Notes: generated by a model not told the origin, from the letters alone. Positions 41,179 to 51,893 are shown, numbered from the stretch's first letter. The stretch is 64,000 bases of DNA from an uncultured Hyphomicrobiales bacterium (GCA_903861645.1 CAIOVE010000098.1:1-64000); one strand, 5' to 3'. Numbers and translations: made by a program.

Positions 41179-42471
41179 TCAGCGCGCCGGACGATCCGTC
41201 AGCGTTTTCAGAAACGCCACGATATCGTCGATCTCCGCGTCGGTGGCGCGCGGCGCCTCGCCCGGCTTGCGATCATAGGGCGCCTGCCGGACGTTGACGT
41301 TGCGATGATGCTCGATCGGCAGATCGTTGAATTTGGCGACATGGCCATTGGCGGCTTTCGGATACCAGCGCTCGGGATTCGTGTCGCGCGTGAAATAGAA
41401 GGCCACGGCCTCGCGCAGCGTTCTGAAAACGCCGTTGTGCATGTAGGGCGCGGTGACCGCGACGTTGCGCAGGGTGGGAACCTTGAACGCGCCGCAAAGG
41501 CTTTTCAGATCGTATCCCGCCGGCGCGAAATCCGCGAGGCGCGGTCGCTCGCACAGTCCCAGATCGTAATGCGCGGCGTCGGCGTTGTCGGGTATGCGCG
41601 GATTGCGCGGCGCGCCCAGCACGTCATAGGTGAAGTCGGTGAACAGCCAATCCTTCGGGTTGCGCGACAAGCCCGTGATTGCGCCAGCAGGCCCTTCGCC
41701 GTCGTCGCCGCCGGGCGTTCCGCCATCGTGGCAGGAAATACAATTGCCCTTCGCCGGATTTTTGAAGAGTTCAAATCCGCGCGCCTCGCGGGCGCTCAGC
41801 AGCGCGCGCCCTTCCAGCCATTCATCGAACTTCGACGAAAACGGTCGGAACCGCGCCGTCGCCTCGTAGGACGCGACGGCGGCGGCCAGCTTGCCGAAGG
41901 CGCTGGCCGTATCTTTGAACAGATCGGCGCCAAACACATCGCGCGCGAGGGTCGCGTAGGCGCCGTCGCGCACCTTTGCGACGACGGCCTCCCGCGATGG
42001 ATTGTTCATTTCGCGCTTGTCGAGCAGCGGTCCCTCGACCTGCGCCGCCAGATCGTCGGCCCGTCCATCGCGGAACTGGCCGCCAACGGGCACGATTTCC
42101 GGCAGGCCCGTCACGTCGTTTTTCTTGGTTGTGAACGCGAAGGGCGGCGAGCGCATGGCGTAGAGCAGGCTCGGCGTCTTGCGCGACCCCAACGAGCCGG
42201 GGCTGCTGAAGCGCGCCAGCGCCGGCACGGGCGAATGATTGTTGCCCTGATAGGCCGCGCGCGCGTCGTGGCACGAGGCGCAGGCGAGGCCGCGTGGCTC
42301 TGAAAGCGCCTTGTCCTCGAACAGGCGCTTGCCCAGCAGGTCGCCGGGCATCAGCATAAGTTCGTCGGGCTTGAGGGGTTTGTTCGCGTCCGCGGCGCGG
42401 ACGGATGGCGTGGCGAAAACAATCGTCAGCAGGGCGATGATCGCCGCCTTGCGTTCCGATTTCGCGCGCAT
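41179..42471 (-). CDS. Diheme cytochrome c peroxidase / MauG-family protein
   Basis: Exported 430-residue protein with signal peptide IIALLTIVFATPSVRA and two haem sites, CASCH (about residue 66) and CISCH (about residue 245). The family phrases SRKTPSLLYA, PVGGQFRDGRADDLAAQVEGPL and FKVPTLRNVAVTAPYMHNGVFRTLREAV are present. The group covers bacterial cytochrome c peroxidases and MauG enzymes that oxidise protein side chains. The long length and the insertion between the domains fit a peroxidase/MauG hybrid form. It is transcribed with a cupin and a Bug receptor. Confidence 0.88.
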   Translation of the reverse strand: MRAKSERKAAIIALLTIVFATPSVRAADANKPLKPDELMLMPGDLLGKRLFEDKALSEPRGLACASCHDARAAYQGNNHSPVPALARFSSPGSLGSRKTPSLLYAMRSPPFAFTTKKNDVTGLPEIVPVGGQFRDGRADDLAAQVEGPLLDKREMNNPSREAVVAKVRDGAYATLARDVFGADLFKDTASAFGKLAAAVASYEATARFRPFSSKFDEWLEGRALLSAREARGFELFKNPAKGNCISCHDGGTPGGDDGEGPAGAITGLSRNPKDWLFTDFTYDVLGAPRNPRIPDNADAAHYDLGLCERPRLADFAPAGYDLKSLCGAFKVPTLRNVAVTAPYMHNGVFRTLREAVAFYFTRDTNPERWYPKAANGHVAKFNDLPIEHHRNVNVRQAPYDRKPGEAPRATDAEIDDIVAFLKTLTDRPAR

Positions 42472-42541
42472 CGCTCGAGTCCTCGTTCACCCGTTTGAAT
42501 GAGTGGCGAACATGACGATATCATGACATCTGGCGCGCGCC

Positions 42542-43597
42542 TCAGCCACCCTTGTTCGCCGCCTGCAACTTGCGCAATGTGTCGAACAGATCGGTTGGCG
42601 CCGCCGACAGTTTCTCGATCAGCCGCAATGCCTCCGCGCCATCGACGGGGCTGACGTCAAGCCCGAGCTTTTCCGCTTCGCGCAGATAATCCGGATCCTT
42701 CTGCATCGCCATGAAGGCGCCCTGCAAGGCCTTGGCGCGCTCGGCTGGAATGCCCGGCGGCGCGGCGACCGGCCGCGAAAGCGTGTAGGGCAATTCCGCG
42801 AGTTCGATCAGCGCGCGGCCGCGATCATCGCGCGCCAGTTCGCGCGCCGTCGGCGCGTCGGGAAAATCCGGGTGGCGCGTCGCGCGCGCGAATTGCAGCA
42901 AGACCTTCATGCCGCTGTCGGGTTTCAGCCAGTCGGGTTTCGACGAGCGCACGGCGGACGTGCCGACGAAGCGGCCATCGACTTCCTTGCGGTCGACGGC
43001 GAGAAACATCGCGCCGCTGTCTGGATAGCCGTTGATGATTTTCAGATTGAGCCCCAGCGTGTCGCGCACGAGCACGGTGACGTCGTTGCCGGTCGCGCCT
43101 TCCCCCGTGCCGGCGAGCACGATGGGCGCGCCACCGGGCCGTCGCGCGGCCTCGATGGAATTGACCGCCGCGTCCTTGCGCACGAACAGCAGATAGGAGT
43201 CGTTCGCCGAACTCGACGCCGAGCCCAGCCAGTTGAATTTGCGCGCGTCGAACTGGACGGCGGGATTGCCGCCCATCACGCCCATCAGCGCCATGTCGCG
43301 CGCGAAGGCGCCGATCGTCAGCCCGTCCTTTGGCGCGGTATTGTAAAGGTAGTTGGTTCCGCGCAGCGAGCCCGCGCCCGGCATGTTCACGACGACCACG
43401 TTCGGCTCGCCGGGAATGTACTTGCCGAGAAACCGCGCGATGAGACGGGCGTAAACGTCGTAGCCGCCGCCGGGCCCGTAGCCGAGAACGAGCTGGACCG
43501 TCTTGCCATGGTAGAAATCCGCCACCGTGTCGGCCCTGGCCATCGCCGGAAATACGGCGAGGCAGAGGGCGCACAGCAGGGCGCGCGGGTTTGGCAT
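42542..43597 (-). CDS. Bug/TctC-family periplasmic binding protein (3 of 4)
   Basis: A 351-residue receptor with a signal peptide (ALLCALCLAVFPAMARA), preceded by AGGAGG at 9 bases. It has the subfamily motif KTVQLVLGYGPGGGYDVYARLIARFLG (about 30-56) and VVVNMPGAGSLRGTNYL. The YGPGGGYD form matches the receptor at 6777-7826 and differs from the classical FxPGG. It is 70 bases upstream of the peroxidase gene on the same strand, which suggests linked expression. Confidence 0.87.
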   Translation of the reverse strand: MPNPRALLCALCLAVFPAMARADTVADFYHGKTVQLVLGYGPGGGYDVYARLIARFLGKYIPGEPNVVVVNMPGAGSLRGTNYLYNTAPKDGLTIGAFARDMALMGVMGGNPAVQFDARKFNWLGSASSSANDSYLLFVRKDAAVNSIEAARRPGGAPIVLAGTGEGATGNDVTVLVRDTLGLNLKIINGYPDSGAMFLAVDRKEVDGRFVGTSAVRSSKPDWLKPDSGMKVLLQFARATRHPDFPDAPTARELARDDRGRALIELAELPYTLSRPVAAPPGIPAERAKALQGAFMAMQKDPDYLREAEKLGLDVSPVDGAEALRLIEKLSAAPTDLFDTLRKLQAANKGG

Positions 43598-43709
43598 GTC
43601 GATTGGTCCTCCTGGCGCGTTTGATTTTTGTCGTCAGCCTATCGGCGGTCGCGCGGACGCACAATCGGGCCGCCGTTGGCCCGCCGATTTATCCGTGATA
43701 CTCGCGGCC

Positions 43710-44957
43710 ATGTTTCAAATTCCGTTTCGCGCGGTTCTCCTGGCCGCCCTCGCGTTTCCCGCTGTCGCCAGCGCCGGATCGCCCTACCGTCAATGGGTTC
43801 AATATGTGCCCGGCGGCGTCGAGGCGCGCGCCATCATGGAAGGCGCGCAAGCGTGCCCGGCCATCCGGATCGACGGCAAGACCGCGTCGATGAATGTCCG
43901 CTCCGCGCCGGGCGAGGCTTATCCGATCACCGTTTGCGCCTCGGCCATTCCCGCGGGCGCGGTCGCGGCCGATATCGACGGCAAGGCCTTGCCCCTGCCG
44001 CGTCCGAATCCCTCGCGCGTGTTGCTCGTCGGCGACACTGGCTGCCGCGTGTCGAAAGAGGCGGTTCAGGACTGCAACAACATGGATGCCTGGCCCTTTC
44101 CCAAGGGGTCCGCCGTCGAGGCCGCGCTGAAGCCCGACGTCGTCATCCACGTCGGCGATTTCCACTATCGCGAGGCGCCCTGTCCACTGGCGAACAAGGG
44201 TTGCGAGGGCTCGCCCTTCGGCGACAAGTGGGATGTCTGGAACGCGGATTTTTTTGGCCCGGCTCAGCCGCTGCTGCGGGCCGCGCCCTTCGTTTTCGTG
44301 CGCGGCAACCACGAGGAATGCGAGCGCGGCGGCAAGGGATGGAGCCGGACTCTTGATCCCTATCCCGGCGTTTCCGAATCGGGCTGCCTTGGCATGGGCG
44401 CGCCGTTTCTCGTCGACCTCGGCGACCAGAAGCTCGTCGTCCTCGACGTTTCCACGGCGGCCGAGCTGCGCGCCTCGGCGACGCAGGTCCCCTTCTTCCG
44501 CAAGGAGTTTCAGGACATCGCGCGGTTGGCGCCGACGGGCCCGGTCTGGGTGGCGTTCCACCGGCCGATCTGGGCGACCGGCGTCTCCGTGTTCGGCTTT
44601 ACCGTCGGCGACAACAAGACCCTGGCGGAGGCGGCGCGCAACGATATGCCCGCCAACGTGGACGCGCTGTTGTCGGGCCACATCCACACGTTCCAGATAT
44701 TGTCCTACAAGGAGGATCTGCCGATCCAGATCGTCTCGGGCAATGGCGGCGACGATCTGCATCGCACCGCGCCGTCCGACCCGACGGGCATGACGATCAA
44801 TGGCGTCACCGTCGCCACCGGGCGCGGCGCGCCGGGGGTTTTTGGTTTCGCCATGCTGGAGCGCGAGCCGGGCGGCTGGCGCGCCACCAATTACGACATG
44901 AACGCCCACCCGCTCGACGTGTGCCACATGAAGGGCCGCGCGCTCGCCTGCGAGTGA
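43710..44957 (+). CDS. Secreted metallophosphoesterase (purple-acid-phosphatase-like)
   Basis: A 415-residue exported calcineurin-type phosphatase with signal peptide AVLLAALAFPAVASA. Motifs are LLVGDTGCR (about residue 108), VIHVGDFHYRE (near 150), VRGNHEEC (near 198), HRPIWA (near 286) and LSGHIHTFQI (near 324). An Ig/FnIII-like N-terminal part of about 90 residues precedes the catalytic domain, as in purple acid phosphatases. Several cysteines suggest disulphides. It may release phosphate from organic esters in the periplasm. Confidence 0.88.
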   Translation: MFQIPFRAVLLAALAFPAVASAGSPYRQWVQYVPGGVEARAIMEGAQACPAIRIDGKTASMNVRSAPGEAYPITVCASAIPAGAVAADIDGKALPLPRPNPSRVLLVGDTGCRVSKEAVQDCNNMDAWPFPKGSAVEAALKPDVVIHVGDFHYREAPCPLANKGCEGSPFGDKWDVWNADFFGPAQPLLRAAPFVFVRGNHEECERGGKGWSRTLDPYPGVSESGCLGMGAPFLVDLGDQKLVVLDVSTAAELRASATQVPFFRKEFQDIARLAPTGPVWVAFHRPIWATGVSVFGFTVGDNKTLAEAARNDMPANVDALLSGHIHTFQILSYKEDLPIQIVSGNGGDDLHRTAPSDPTGMTINGVTVATGRGAPGVFGFAMLEREPGGWRATNYDMNAHPLDVCHMKGRALACE

Positions 44958-44970
44958 ACGGGGGCGGCGC

Positions 44971-45984
44971 TCAAGGCTCCGTCTTCATCGACTTTTCGAG
45001 CACCGGCAGCATCTTGGCCTGCTCCGAGGCGACGAAGGCCGTCATTTCAGCCGGCGTCATGGCGCGCGTTTCGCCGCCATTGGCCGCGAACTTCTCGATC
45101 AGGCCGGGATCGGCCAGAGCCTTGTTGAGGTCGGCGTTGATCTTGGCGATGAGTGTATCCGGCGTGCCGAGCGGCGCGACCAGCACGCCCCAGGCCTGAA
45201 CCTCGAAGCCCGGCACGGTCTCCGCGATGGCGGGGATGTCCGGGAAGGCCTTGACCCGCGTCATCGAGGTCGTGCCGAAGCCCTTCACGAGATCGCCGCG
45301 GAAGGCGGGGGCGAGGCCAGCGTAGGCTTCCAGCACCAGTTCCACGCGGCCAGATGTCAGATCGGGCATCGCCTGCGCCGCGCCGCCGGTGTACGAGACC
45401 ATTTCGAATTTCACGTTGGCGACGCTTTGCAGCAGTTCCATCGCGAGATGGGTCAGGCGGCCGCGCCCGGTCGTCGCGTAGGCGATGGATCCCGGCTTTT
45501 CCTTCGCGAGCGCCAGCATCTCGCCCATGGTCTTGAAGCGCGCCTTGTGCGAGGCGCCCATGAACAGGGGTTGCCGGTTCACGAAACCGACGGACTTGAA
45601 GTCCCGCTCCAGTTTCAGGGGCAAGTTGGGCGCGACGTCCGGCGCGCCGGCGAGCGCGTAGAATTCCGATGTCACCGGCATGAACAGGGTATAGCCGTCG
45701 GGCGCGGCGGCCGAGGCCATGCGCGCGGCGATGGCGCCGCCCGCGCCCGGCGCGTTGACCACCACCACCTGCTGATTCCAGATCGCGCTCAGGCGATCGG
45801 CGAGGATGCGCGCGGTCACGTCGTTGGCGCTGCCCGGGGCGGAATCGCAGATCAATTTGACGGGGGCGGTCGGAAAGCTCTGCGCCCTGGCCGGGGCGAC
45901 GGCCAGAAGGGCTGAAACGCTGGCCAGAAGAGCGGCGAAAAGTCCGCGTTTGAACGTCGCCGCGCGATCGCCGTAGCCTGCCAT
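44971..45984 (-). CDS. Bug/TctC-family periplasmic binding protein (4 of 4)
   Basis: A 337-residue receptor, start MAGYGDRAATFKRG after AAGGGGAG, with signal GLFAALLASVSALLAVAPARA. Motifs are VKLICDSAPGSANDVTARILADRLS (about 42-66), VVVNAPGAGGAIAARMAS and IAYATTGRGRLTHLAMELL. The first motif has SAPGSAND in place of FxPGGxxD, so the ligand-binding loop differs from the other three. There is no TctAB gene nearby. It is convergent with the phosphatase and divergent from glnD. Confidence 0.88.
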   Translation of the reverse strand: MAGYGDRAATFKRGLFAALLASVSALLAVAPARAQSFPTAPVKLICDSAPGSANDVTARILADRLSAIWNQQVVVVNAPGAGGAIAARMASAAAPDGYTLFMPVTSEFYALAGAPDVAPNLPLKLERDFKSVGFVNRQPLFMGASHKARFKTMGEMLALAKEKPGSIAYATTGRGRLTHLAMELLQSVANVKFEMVSYTGGAAQAMPDLTSGRVELVLEAYAGLAPAFRGDLVKGFGTTSMTRVKAFPDIPAIAETVPGFEVQAWGVLVAPLGTPDTLIAKINADLNKALADPGLIEKFAANGGETRAMTPAEMTAFVASEQAKMLPVLEKSMKTEP

Positions 45985-46129
45985 GACGCTTTCTCCCCTT
46001 GCCATTGCGTGGCGGCCGCCGATCCGGACGCGGCCGCCTCGTTCCTCAAAACACGCAACGCCCCCGCCCGTCAATGAACCGGCGCGAGCCCGCCATGGTT
46101 CCCGGCCCGAATAGTGCTAGAAGGGGCAC

Positions 46130-48961
46130 ATGAGCCTTGCCCTTCCAGAAACCGTCGCCACGAGCCGCGCCCGCGCGCGCGCCGCCGGCCCAAGATCCAT
46201 CATCGACGTCGCCCTGCTCGACGCCGACATCGATAGTCTCGCGCGCATCCATTCGGGGTCGCCCGACATTTTGCGCAAGGCCGTCGTCGATCGCCTGCGC
46301 AGCGCTCTCGATATCGGTCGGGAGAAAGCCCGCGCCTGGCTGGAGGCCGATGGCCGCGGCATGGCCTGCGCCACGCAGATATCGCTGCTGGAGGATGAGA
46401 TCATCCGGGCGATCCATCGCTATGTCACCCGCTACGTCTATCCCGCCATCAATCCATCCTCGGCCGAGCGCCTCGCGATCGCCGCCGTCGGCGGCTATGG
46501 CCGCGGCACGCTGGCCCCCGGCTCCGATATCGATCTGCTGTTCCTGCTGCCTTACAAGCAAACGGCATGGGGCGAGAGCGTCGTCGAGGCGATGCTCTAT
46601 ATACTGTGGGATCTCAAGCAGAAGGTCGGCCACTCGACCCGTTCCGTCGATGAATGCGTGCGACAGGCGCGCGACGACATGACGATCCGCACGGCGATGC
46701 TGGAGGCGCGCCTGATTCTCGGCGACGAAGGCCTGTTCGAGGAAATGCGACAGCGTTTCGACAAGGAGATCGTGCGTGGCACGGCGCGCGAGTTCGCCGC
46801 GGCCAAGCTCGCCGAGCGCGACGCCCGCATCAAGCGCGCCGGCACCTCGCGCTACCTCGTCGAGCCCAACGTCAAGGAGAGCAAGGGCGGCCTGCGCGAT
46901 CTCAACACGCTGTTCTGGATCGCCAAGTATGTCTATCGCGTGCGCGATGTTTCGGAACTTGTCGCCGCGGGTCTTTTCACGACGCGCGAGCTTCAACTGT
47001 TCCTGCGGTGCGAGGAGTTTCTGTGGCGCGTGCGCTGCCATCTTCACTTCATCACCGGACGCGCCGAGGACCGGCTTTCATTCGATCAGCAGCGCGGCGT
47101 CGCCACCCGTCTCGGCTATGTCACGCGCGACGGAATGAGCGACGTCGAGCGCTTCATGAAGCACTATTTCCTCGTCGCCAAGGATGTCGGCGATCTCACC
47201 GCCATCGTCTGCGCGGCGCTGGAGGAAAAGCACGCCAAGCCGCGCGCCGTTCTCGACCGTTTCATGGGCGGGTTGCGCCGTCGGTCCTCGCCGATCAAGG
47301 AACCCGGTTTCGCCAGCGAACACGGGCGCATCACGGTTGACGGCGCGAGCGTCTTCGAGCGCGATCCCACGAACATCATCCGGCTGTTCGCGCTCGCGCA
47401 TCGCAACGGCCTCGCCATTCACCCCGACGCCGCGCGCCTTGTCACGCGTTCGTTGAAGCTGATCGACGCGAAGGCGCGCGCCGACAAGGCCGCGAACGCG
47501 CTTTTCCTCGATATTCTGACGTCGAAGGATTCGCCGGAGACGATCCTGCGACAGATGAACGAGGCCGGCGTTCTCGGCCGCTTCATTCCCGAGTTCGGAC
47601 GCATCGTCGCGATGATGCAGTTCAACATGTATCATCACTACACGGTCGACGAACATCTGCTTTACGCGATGGGCATTCTCGCGGGCATCGAGGCGGGCAG
47701 CCTGAAGGAGGACCATCCGCTCGCCAGCGAAATGCTTGGCTCGATCGTCAATCGCCGCGCGCTTTACGTGGCCCTGTTCCTTCACGACGTCGCCAAGGGC
47801 CGCAAGGAGGACCATTCGATCGCCGGCGCCCGCGTGGCGCGCGAGCTTTGTCCGCGCCTAGGCCTGACCGACGCGGAGACCGAGACGGTCGCATGGCTCA
47901 TCGAAAATCATCTGGTCATGTCGGACACCGCGCAAAGCCGCGATCTGAGCGATCCCCGCACCATTCAGGCCTTCGCCGCGACGGTGCAGACGCTGGAGCG
48001 TCTGCGCCTGCTGCTGGTGCTGACCGTGTGCGACATTCGCGCCGTCGGGCCGGGCGTCTGGAACGGCTGGAAGGGGCAATTGCTGCGCACCCTCTACTGG
48101 GAGACGGAGGTCGTGCTGGCCGGCGGCCATTCCGCCATCAACCGCAACGCGCGCGTGCAGGCCTCCATGCGCGAATTGCGCGACGCGCTCGCGACCTGGT
48201 CCGATCCGGATTTCGAGGCCTACGCCGCGCGGCATTATCCCGCCTACTGGCTACGCGCCGATCTGCCGCACAAGATCGCCCATGCCCAGCTTCTCCGCCT
48301 CGTCGACGTCGAGGTGAAGTCGCTGATGACGGAATATTCGACCGACGCGTTTCGCGGCGTGACCGAACTGACGGTGATCGCGCCCGATCATCCGCGGCTG
48401 CTGTCGATCATCGCGGGCGCTTGCGCCGCGGCCGGCGCCAACATCGTCGACGCGCAGATTTTCACGACCACCGATGGCCTCGCGCTCGACACTATTTTCA
48501 TAAATCGCGGCTTCGAGCGCGACGAGGACGAGATGCGTCGCGCCAGCCGCGTCGCCCAGACCATCGAAAAGACCCTTCGCGGCGAAATGCGTCTTGGCGA
48601 AGCGGTCGCCGCGCGCGGGCAGGGCTCGACGGCGCCCAGGCCCTTCGTCATCGCGCCCGAGGCGGTCATCGACAACAACCTGTCGAACCAGTACACGGTC
48701 ATTCAGGTGTCCGGCCTCGATCGCGCGGGCCTGCTCTACGATCTCACCGCCGCCCTGTCCGATCTAAGCCTGAACATCGGCTCGGCCCATGTCGTGACCT
48801 TCGGCGAGCGGGCGGTCGACGTGTTCTACGTCACCGACCTGACCGGCGCGAAGATCGTTTCGCCGGAGCGGCAGGCGTCGATCCGCGAGCGCATGCTGGG
48901 GGTGTTCAACCCCTCGGAGCAGGCGGGCAAACCCCGCCGCGCCCGACCCGCCGCGGGCTGA
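46130..48961 (+). CDS. glnD: Bifunctional PII uridylyltransferase / uridylyl-removing enzyme
   Basis: GlnD senses glutamine and adds or removes UMP on PII proteins, thereby setting NtrBC and glutamine-synthetase activity. At 943 residues it has the full set: the nucleotidyltransferase motif [18 protein letters not shown] (about 121-138), an HD hydrolase domain ([17 protein letters not shown], about 545-561) and two ACT domains near 745-820 and 855-930. It links with the sigma-54-type promoter of the urea operon in the same window. It is followed after 74 bases by grpE. Confidence 0.98.
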   Translation: MSLALPETVATSRARARAAGPRSIIDVALLDADIDSLARIHSGSPDILRKAVVDRLRSALDIGREKARAWLEADGRGMACATQISLLEDEIIRAIHRYVTRYVYPAINPSSAERLAIAAVGGYGRGTLAPGSDIDLLFLLPYKQTAWGESVVEAMLYILWDLKQKVGHSTRSVDECVRQARDDMTIRTAMLEARLILGDEGLFEEMRQRFDKEIVRGTAREFAAAKLAERDARIKRAGTSRYLVEPNVKESKGGLRDLNTLFWIAKYVYRVRDVSELVAAGLFTTRELQLFLRCEEFLWRVRCHLHFITGRAEDRLSFDQQRGVATRLGYVTRDGMSDVERFMKHYFLVAKDVGDLTAIVCAALEEKHAKPRAVLDRFMGGLRRRSSPIKEPGFASEHGRITVDGASVFERDPTNIIRLFALAHRNGLAIHPDAARLVTRSLKLIDAKARADKAANALFLDILTSKDSPETILRQMNEAGVLGRFIPEFGRIVAMMQFNMYHHYTVDEHLLYAMGILAGIEAGSLKEDHPLASEMLGSIVNRRALYVALFLHDVAKGRKEDHSIAGARVARELCPRLGLTDAETETVAWLIENHLVMSDTAQSRDLSDPRTIQAFAATVQTLERLRLLLVLTVCDIRAVGPGVWNGWKGQLLRTLYWETEVVLAGGHSAINRNARVQASMRELRDALATWSDPDFEAYAARHYPAYWLRADLPHKIAHAQLLRLVDVEVKSLMTEYSTDAFRGVTELTVIAPDHPRLLSIIAGACAAAGANIVDAQIFTTTDGLALDTIFINRGFERDEDEMRRASRVAQTIEKTLRGEMRLGEAVAARGQGSTAPRPFVIAPEAVIDNNLSNQYTVIQVSGLDRAGLLYDLTAALSDLSLNIGSAHVVTFGERAVDVFYVTDLTGAKIVSPERQASIRERMLGVFNPSEQAGKPRRARPAAG

Positions 48962-49035
48962 TCGCGGTCGTCGCGCTTGATTTTTCCGCGCGGCGACCTG
49001 ATATGCGCGTCAAGCATTATTTGGAACGGTTTCAA

Positions 49036-49602
49036 ATGAACGATCCCAAGCATCCCGAGGTCGAGGAAATGGCGGCGGCTTCCGAGGCGCCGGCCGAAAC
49101 GACCGCCGAGCCCGATCCCTTTGCCGTGCTTGAGGCGCTGAACGCCGAAAACGCCGCCCTCAAGGACAAGGCGCTGCGCTCGCTGGCGGAAATGGAAAAC
49201 CTGCGCCGCCGCACCGAGCGCGAGGTCGCCGACGCGCGCGCCTATGGCGTCACCTCCATGGCGCGGGACATGCTGACGTTCGCCGATAATCTGCGCCGGG
49301 CGCTCGACAGCGTCGGCGAGGAGGCGCGCAACGAGGCTTCCGCGCCGCTCAAGGCTTTCGTCGAGGGCATCGAGCTGACCGAGCGCGATTTCCTGTCGCG
49401 GCTCGCCCGCCATGGCGTCAAGAAGCTGGAGCCCAAGGGGCAGAAGTTCGATCCGAACATGCACGAGGCGCTGTTCGAAATTCCCGACCCCAGCGTGCCC
49501 AACGGCACGGTGCGCGAGGTCGTCGAGGATGGCTACGCCATCGGCGAGCGTTGCCTGCGCCCCGCCAAGGTCGGCGTCGCCCGCGGCGGACCGAAAGCCT
49601 AG
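49036..49602 (+). CDS. grpE: Nucleotide exchange factor GrpE
   Basis: Exchanges ADP on DnaK in the heat-shock chaperone cycle. The 188 residues show a disordered acidic N terminus, the long coiled coil ([21 protein letters not shown], about 61-81) and the beta domain with [24 protein letters not shown] and [29 protein letters not shown] at 49036 is preferred; an ATG 11 codons upstream is also open. It overlaps the convergent AlkB-like gene by four bases. Confidence 0.96.
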   Translation: MNDPKHPEVEEMAAASEAPAETTAEPDPFAVLEALNAENAALKDKALRSLAEMENLRRRTEREVADARAYGVTSMARDMLTFADNLRRALDSVGEEARNEASAPLKAFVEGIELTERDFLSRLARHGVKKLEPKGQKFDPNMHEALFEIPDPSVPNGTVREVVEDGYAIGERCLRPAKVGVARGGPKA

Positions 49603-50219
49603 CGTGGCGACACGCGCCGCATCGTCAGATTGAGCCGCGCTCCGCCCTCGATCAGGGTGGAGCCGCCCGGCAGGATCCGGTCGACGCCATGAAAGCACAG
49701 GCGCGATGGACCGCCGATAATCAGCACGTCGCCTGAATGCAGCTTGATCGAGCGCGTGCGTCCGCCGCGCTCGACGCCGCCAAAGCGGAACAGGCACGAC
49801 GCGCCGAGCGAGATCGACACGACCGGCGCCAGCAGATCCTTTTCGTCGCGGTCCTGATGCAGGCCCATTTTCGCGTCGGCCGCGTAGTAGTTCACGAGGC
49901 ATGCCTCGGGCGGCAGCGGATAGGCGCCCGCCTCGTTCCACGCGCGCAAGGCTAGCGCGGGCATGGCCGGCCATGGCGCGCCGGTCTCGGGATGCGTGGG
50001 CTGGTAGCGATAGCCGCCCCGCGCGTCCGACACCCAGCCGAGATCGCCGCAATTCGTCATGCGCGCCGAAAACGGCTTGCCCGTGCGCGGCATGCGCGGC
50101 GTGAACAGCGGCGCGGCGCGAACCACCTCGCGCAGGTCCGCGACCAGCGCCTCCTGTTCGGCGCGGTCGTGGAATTCGGGAAAATAGAAAAGGCCCGGCG
50201 CGAGCTCCATCATCGCCAC
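49599..50219 (-). CDS. AlkB-family Fe(II)/2-oxoglutarate dioxygenase
   Basis: A 206-residue oxidative demethylase-like protein, probably repairing 1-methyladenine and 3-methylcytosine in nucleic acids. The GTG start has GGGAGG 8 bases upstream; ATG codons at the third and fourth positions are alternatives. The iron ligands are in LHQDRDE (HxD, about 120-126) and the distal His in RLCFHGVDR (about 176). The 2-oxoglutarate-binding arginines are in LNLTMRRV at the end. The short two-exit form is like bacterial AlkB. Confidence 0.92.
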   Translation of the reverse strand: MAMMELAPGLFYFPEFHDRAEQEALVADLREVVRAAPLFTPRMPRTGKPFSARMTNCGDLGWVSDARGGYRYQPTHPETGAPWPAMPALALRAWNEAGAYPLPPEACLVNYYAADAKMGLHQDRDEKDLLAPVVSISLGASCLFRFGGVERGGRTRSIKLHSGDVLIIGGPSRLCFHGVDRILPGGSTLIEGGARLNLTMRRVSPR

Positions 50220-50237
50220 GGGCCTTGCCTCCCTCGT

Positions 50238-51047
50238 TCAGGCGAGTCCGAGGACGTCGGCCATGGAATAATGGCCGGGCTTCTGGCCGCGCCCCCACAG
50301 GGCGGCGCGCACGGCGCCATGAGCGAAGAGCGCGCGATCCTCGGCCTTGTGGGTGATTTCGATCCGCTCGCTGGGGCCGGCGAAAATCACCGTGTGATCG
50401 CCGACGACCGTGCCGCCGCGCAGGCTTGCGAAGCCGATGTCGCCGGCCTTGCGCGCGCCGGTGATGCCGTCGCGGCCGCGCTGGGCACGGCTGGCGAGAT
50501 CGACGCCGCGACCCCGCGCCGCCGCCTCGCCGAGCATCAGCGCCGTGCCCGAGGGCGCGTCGACCTTCATCTTGTGATGCATCTCGACGATTTCGATGTC
50601 GTAGCCCTCGCCGAGCGTCGCGGCGACCTGCCGCACGAGCCCCGCGAGAACATTCACGCCAAGGCTCATGTTGCCCGAGCGGATGACGACGGCGTGTCGC
50701 GCCGCGGCGTCGATGCGCGCGATGTCCTCGGCCGACAGACCCGTCGTGCCGATGACATGGATGACGCGCGCCTGCGCCGCGAGGGCCGCGAGAGCCACCG
50801 TGCTCGCGGGCGTCGTGAAGTCGATGACGGCGTCGGCGTTCAGCAGGGTCTCCAGCGGATTGTCGGAAACCGCCACGCCCAGCGCGCCAACGCCCGCGAG
50901 TTCGCCCGCGTCGCGGCCAAGCGCGTCCGAGCCCGCGCGCTCCAGCGCGCCGGCGACGACCATGCCGGGCGTCGCATGGGCGAGCGCGACCAGCGTGCGA
51001 CCCATGCGGCCGCCGGCGCCGGCGATGACAACGCGCAAATCACTCAT
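50238..51047 (-). CDS. dapB: 4-hydroxy-tetrahydrodipicolinate reductase
   Basis: NAD(P)H-dependent reductase of the lysine and diaminopimelate pathway. The 269 residues have the Rossmann motif [15 protein letters not shown] (about 6-20), DFTTPAST and the active-site [16 protein letters not shown] (about 155-170). A GGGAG ribosome site precedes the ATG. It is 18 bases upstream of the AlkB-like gene on the same strand and 24 bases behind the dienelactone-hydrolase gene, so the three may be co-transcribed. Confidence 0.97.
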   Translation of the reverse strand: MSDLRVVIAGAGGRMGRTLVALAHATPGMVVAGALERAGSDALGRDAGELAGVGALGVAVSDNPLETLLNADAVIDFTTPASTVALAALAAQARVIHVIGTTGLSAEDIARIDAAARHAVVIRSGNMSLGVNVLAGLVRQVAATLGEGYDIEIVEMHHKMKVDAPSGTALMLGEAAARGRGVDLASRAQRGRDGITGARKAGDIGFASLRGGTVVGDHTVIFAGPSERIEITHKAEDRALFAHGAVRAALWGRGQKPGHYSMADVLGLA

Positions 51048-51071
51048 TTGAAAAACTCCCGTCGCGCGCGC

Positions 51072-51743
51072 TCACAGATGGGCCTTCCAGAACGTCAGCA
51101 TGCGCTCCCACGCGAGTTCAGCCGCGGCTCGATCGTGGGCGGTTGGCCGCTGTTCGTTCATGAAGCCATGCGCGGCGTCGTAGCGGAAGAGATCGGCGTG
51201 CTTGCCCGCGGCCTTGAGTCCCGCCTCGAAGGCGTTGACGACGGCGGGCGTGCACCAGTCGTCCGTGTTCGCGAAGTGGCCCTGCAACGGGATCTTCACG
51301 TCCGCCGGCTTGGCGACCGCTTCCGGCGGCACGCCGTAAAAGCAGACCGCGGCGGAGAACTCGGGCACGCGGCAGGCGCCGAGCACGGTGACCGCGCCGC
51401 CAAGGCAAAAGCCGGTGATGCCGACGTTGGCGCCGTTCTTCTTCAGGAATTGCGCCGCGCCGCGCACGACCTGATCGGTCGCGTCAAGGAAATTGAGCGA
51501 TCCCATTTCCTTTCCCGCCGCTTCCGCGTCGTGATAGGGGACGACCGTTCCCGCGTAGAGGTCGGGCGCGAGCGCGTCATAGCCCGCCGCGGCCAGGCGA
51601 TCGCAGATGCCCTTGATCTGGTCCTGCAGGCCCCACCACTCCTGAATCACGACGACGCCGGGCGCGTGCGCGCGACCCGGCCGCGCCAGATAGCCCTCGG
51701 CGGTCTTGCCGTCGGGTCGGTTGAACGTGATCCTCGTGCCCAT
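51072..51743 (-). CDS. Dienelactone hydrolase family protein
   Basis: Alpha/beta hydrolase of 223 residues related to carboxymethylenebutenolidase. The catalytic Cys is in GITGFCLGGAVT (about 112-123), the Asp in ANTDDWCTP and the His in DAAHGFMNEQ, matching a complete Cys-His-Asp triad. The second ATG (51743) is preferred because GGGAG is 7 bases before it; the first ATG (51749) is almost on top of that site. It may open lactone rings from aromatic degradation, but it is separated from the aromatic cluster to its right. Confidence 0.9.
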   Translation of the reverse strand: MGTRITFNRPDGKTAEGYLARPGRAHAPGVVVIQEWWGLQDQIKGICDRLAAAGYDALAPDLYAGTVVPYHDAEAAGKEMGSLNFLDATDQVVRGAAQFLKKNGANVGITGFCLGGAVTVLGACRVPEFSAAVCFYGVPPEAVAKPADVKIPLQGHFANTDDWCTPAVVNAFEAGLKAAGKHADLFRYDAAHGFMNEQRPTAHDRAAAELAWERMLTFWKAHL

Positions 51744-51893
51744 GGGCATGCTCCCAAATCCGTTGCGCTGGATGGCGCGGACTTAAGCGCGCCACGCGGC
51801 GTCGCGCAAGGGCGCTGCTTGCCGCCCCGCGCGCGGCGCCTGTAGACTGTTACGGATAATCAACGCCGCGAAGGCGAATACTGGGAGGGAAGC

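Noticed and set aside
47848-49003. Second frame within glnD running into grpE
   Set aside because: Only the grpE part is real; the upstream part overlaps glnD and is an off-frame reading of it.
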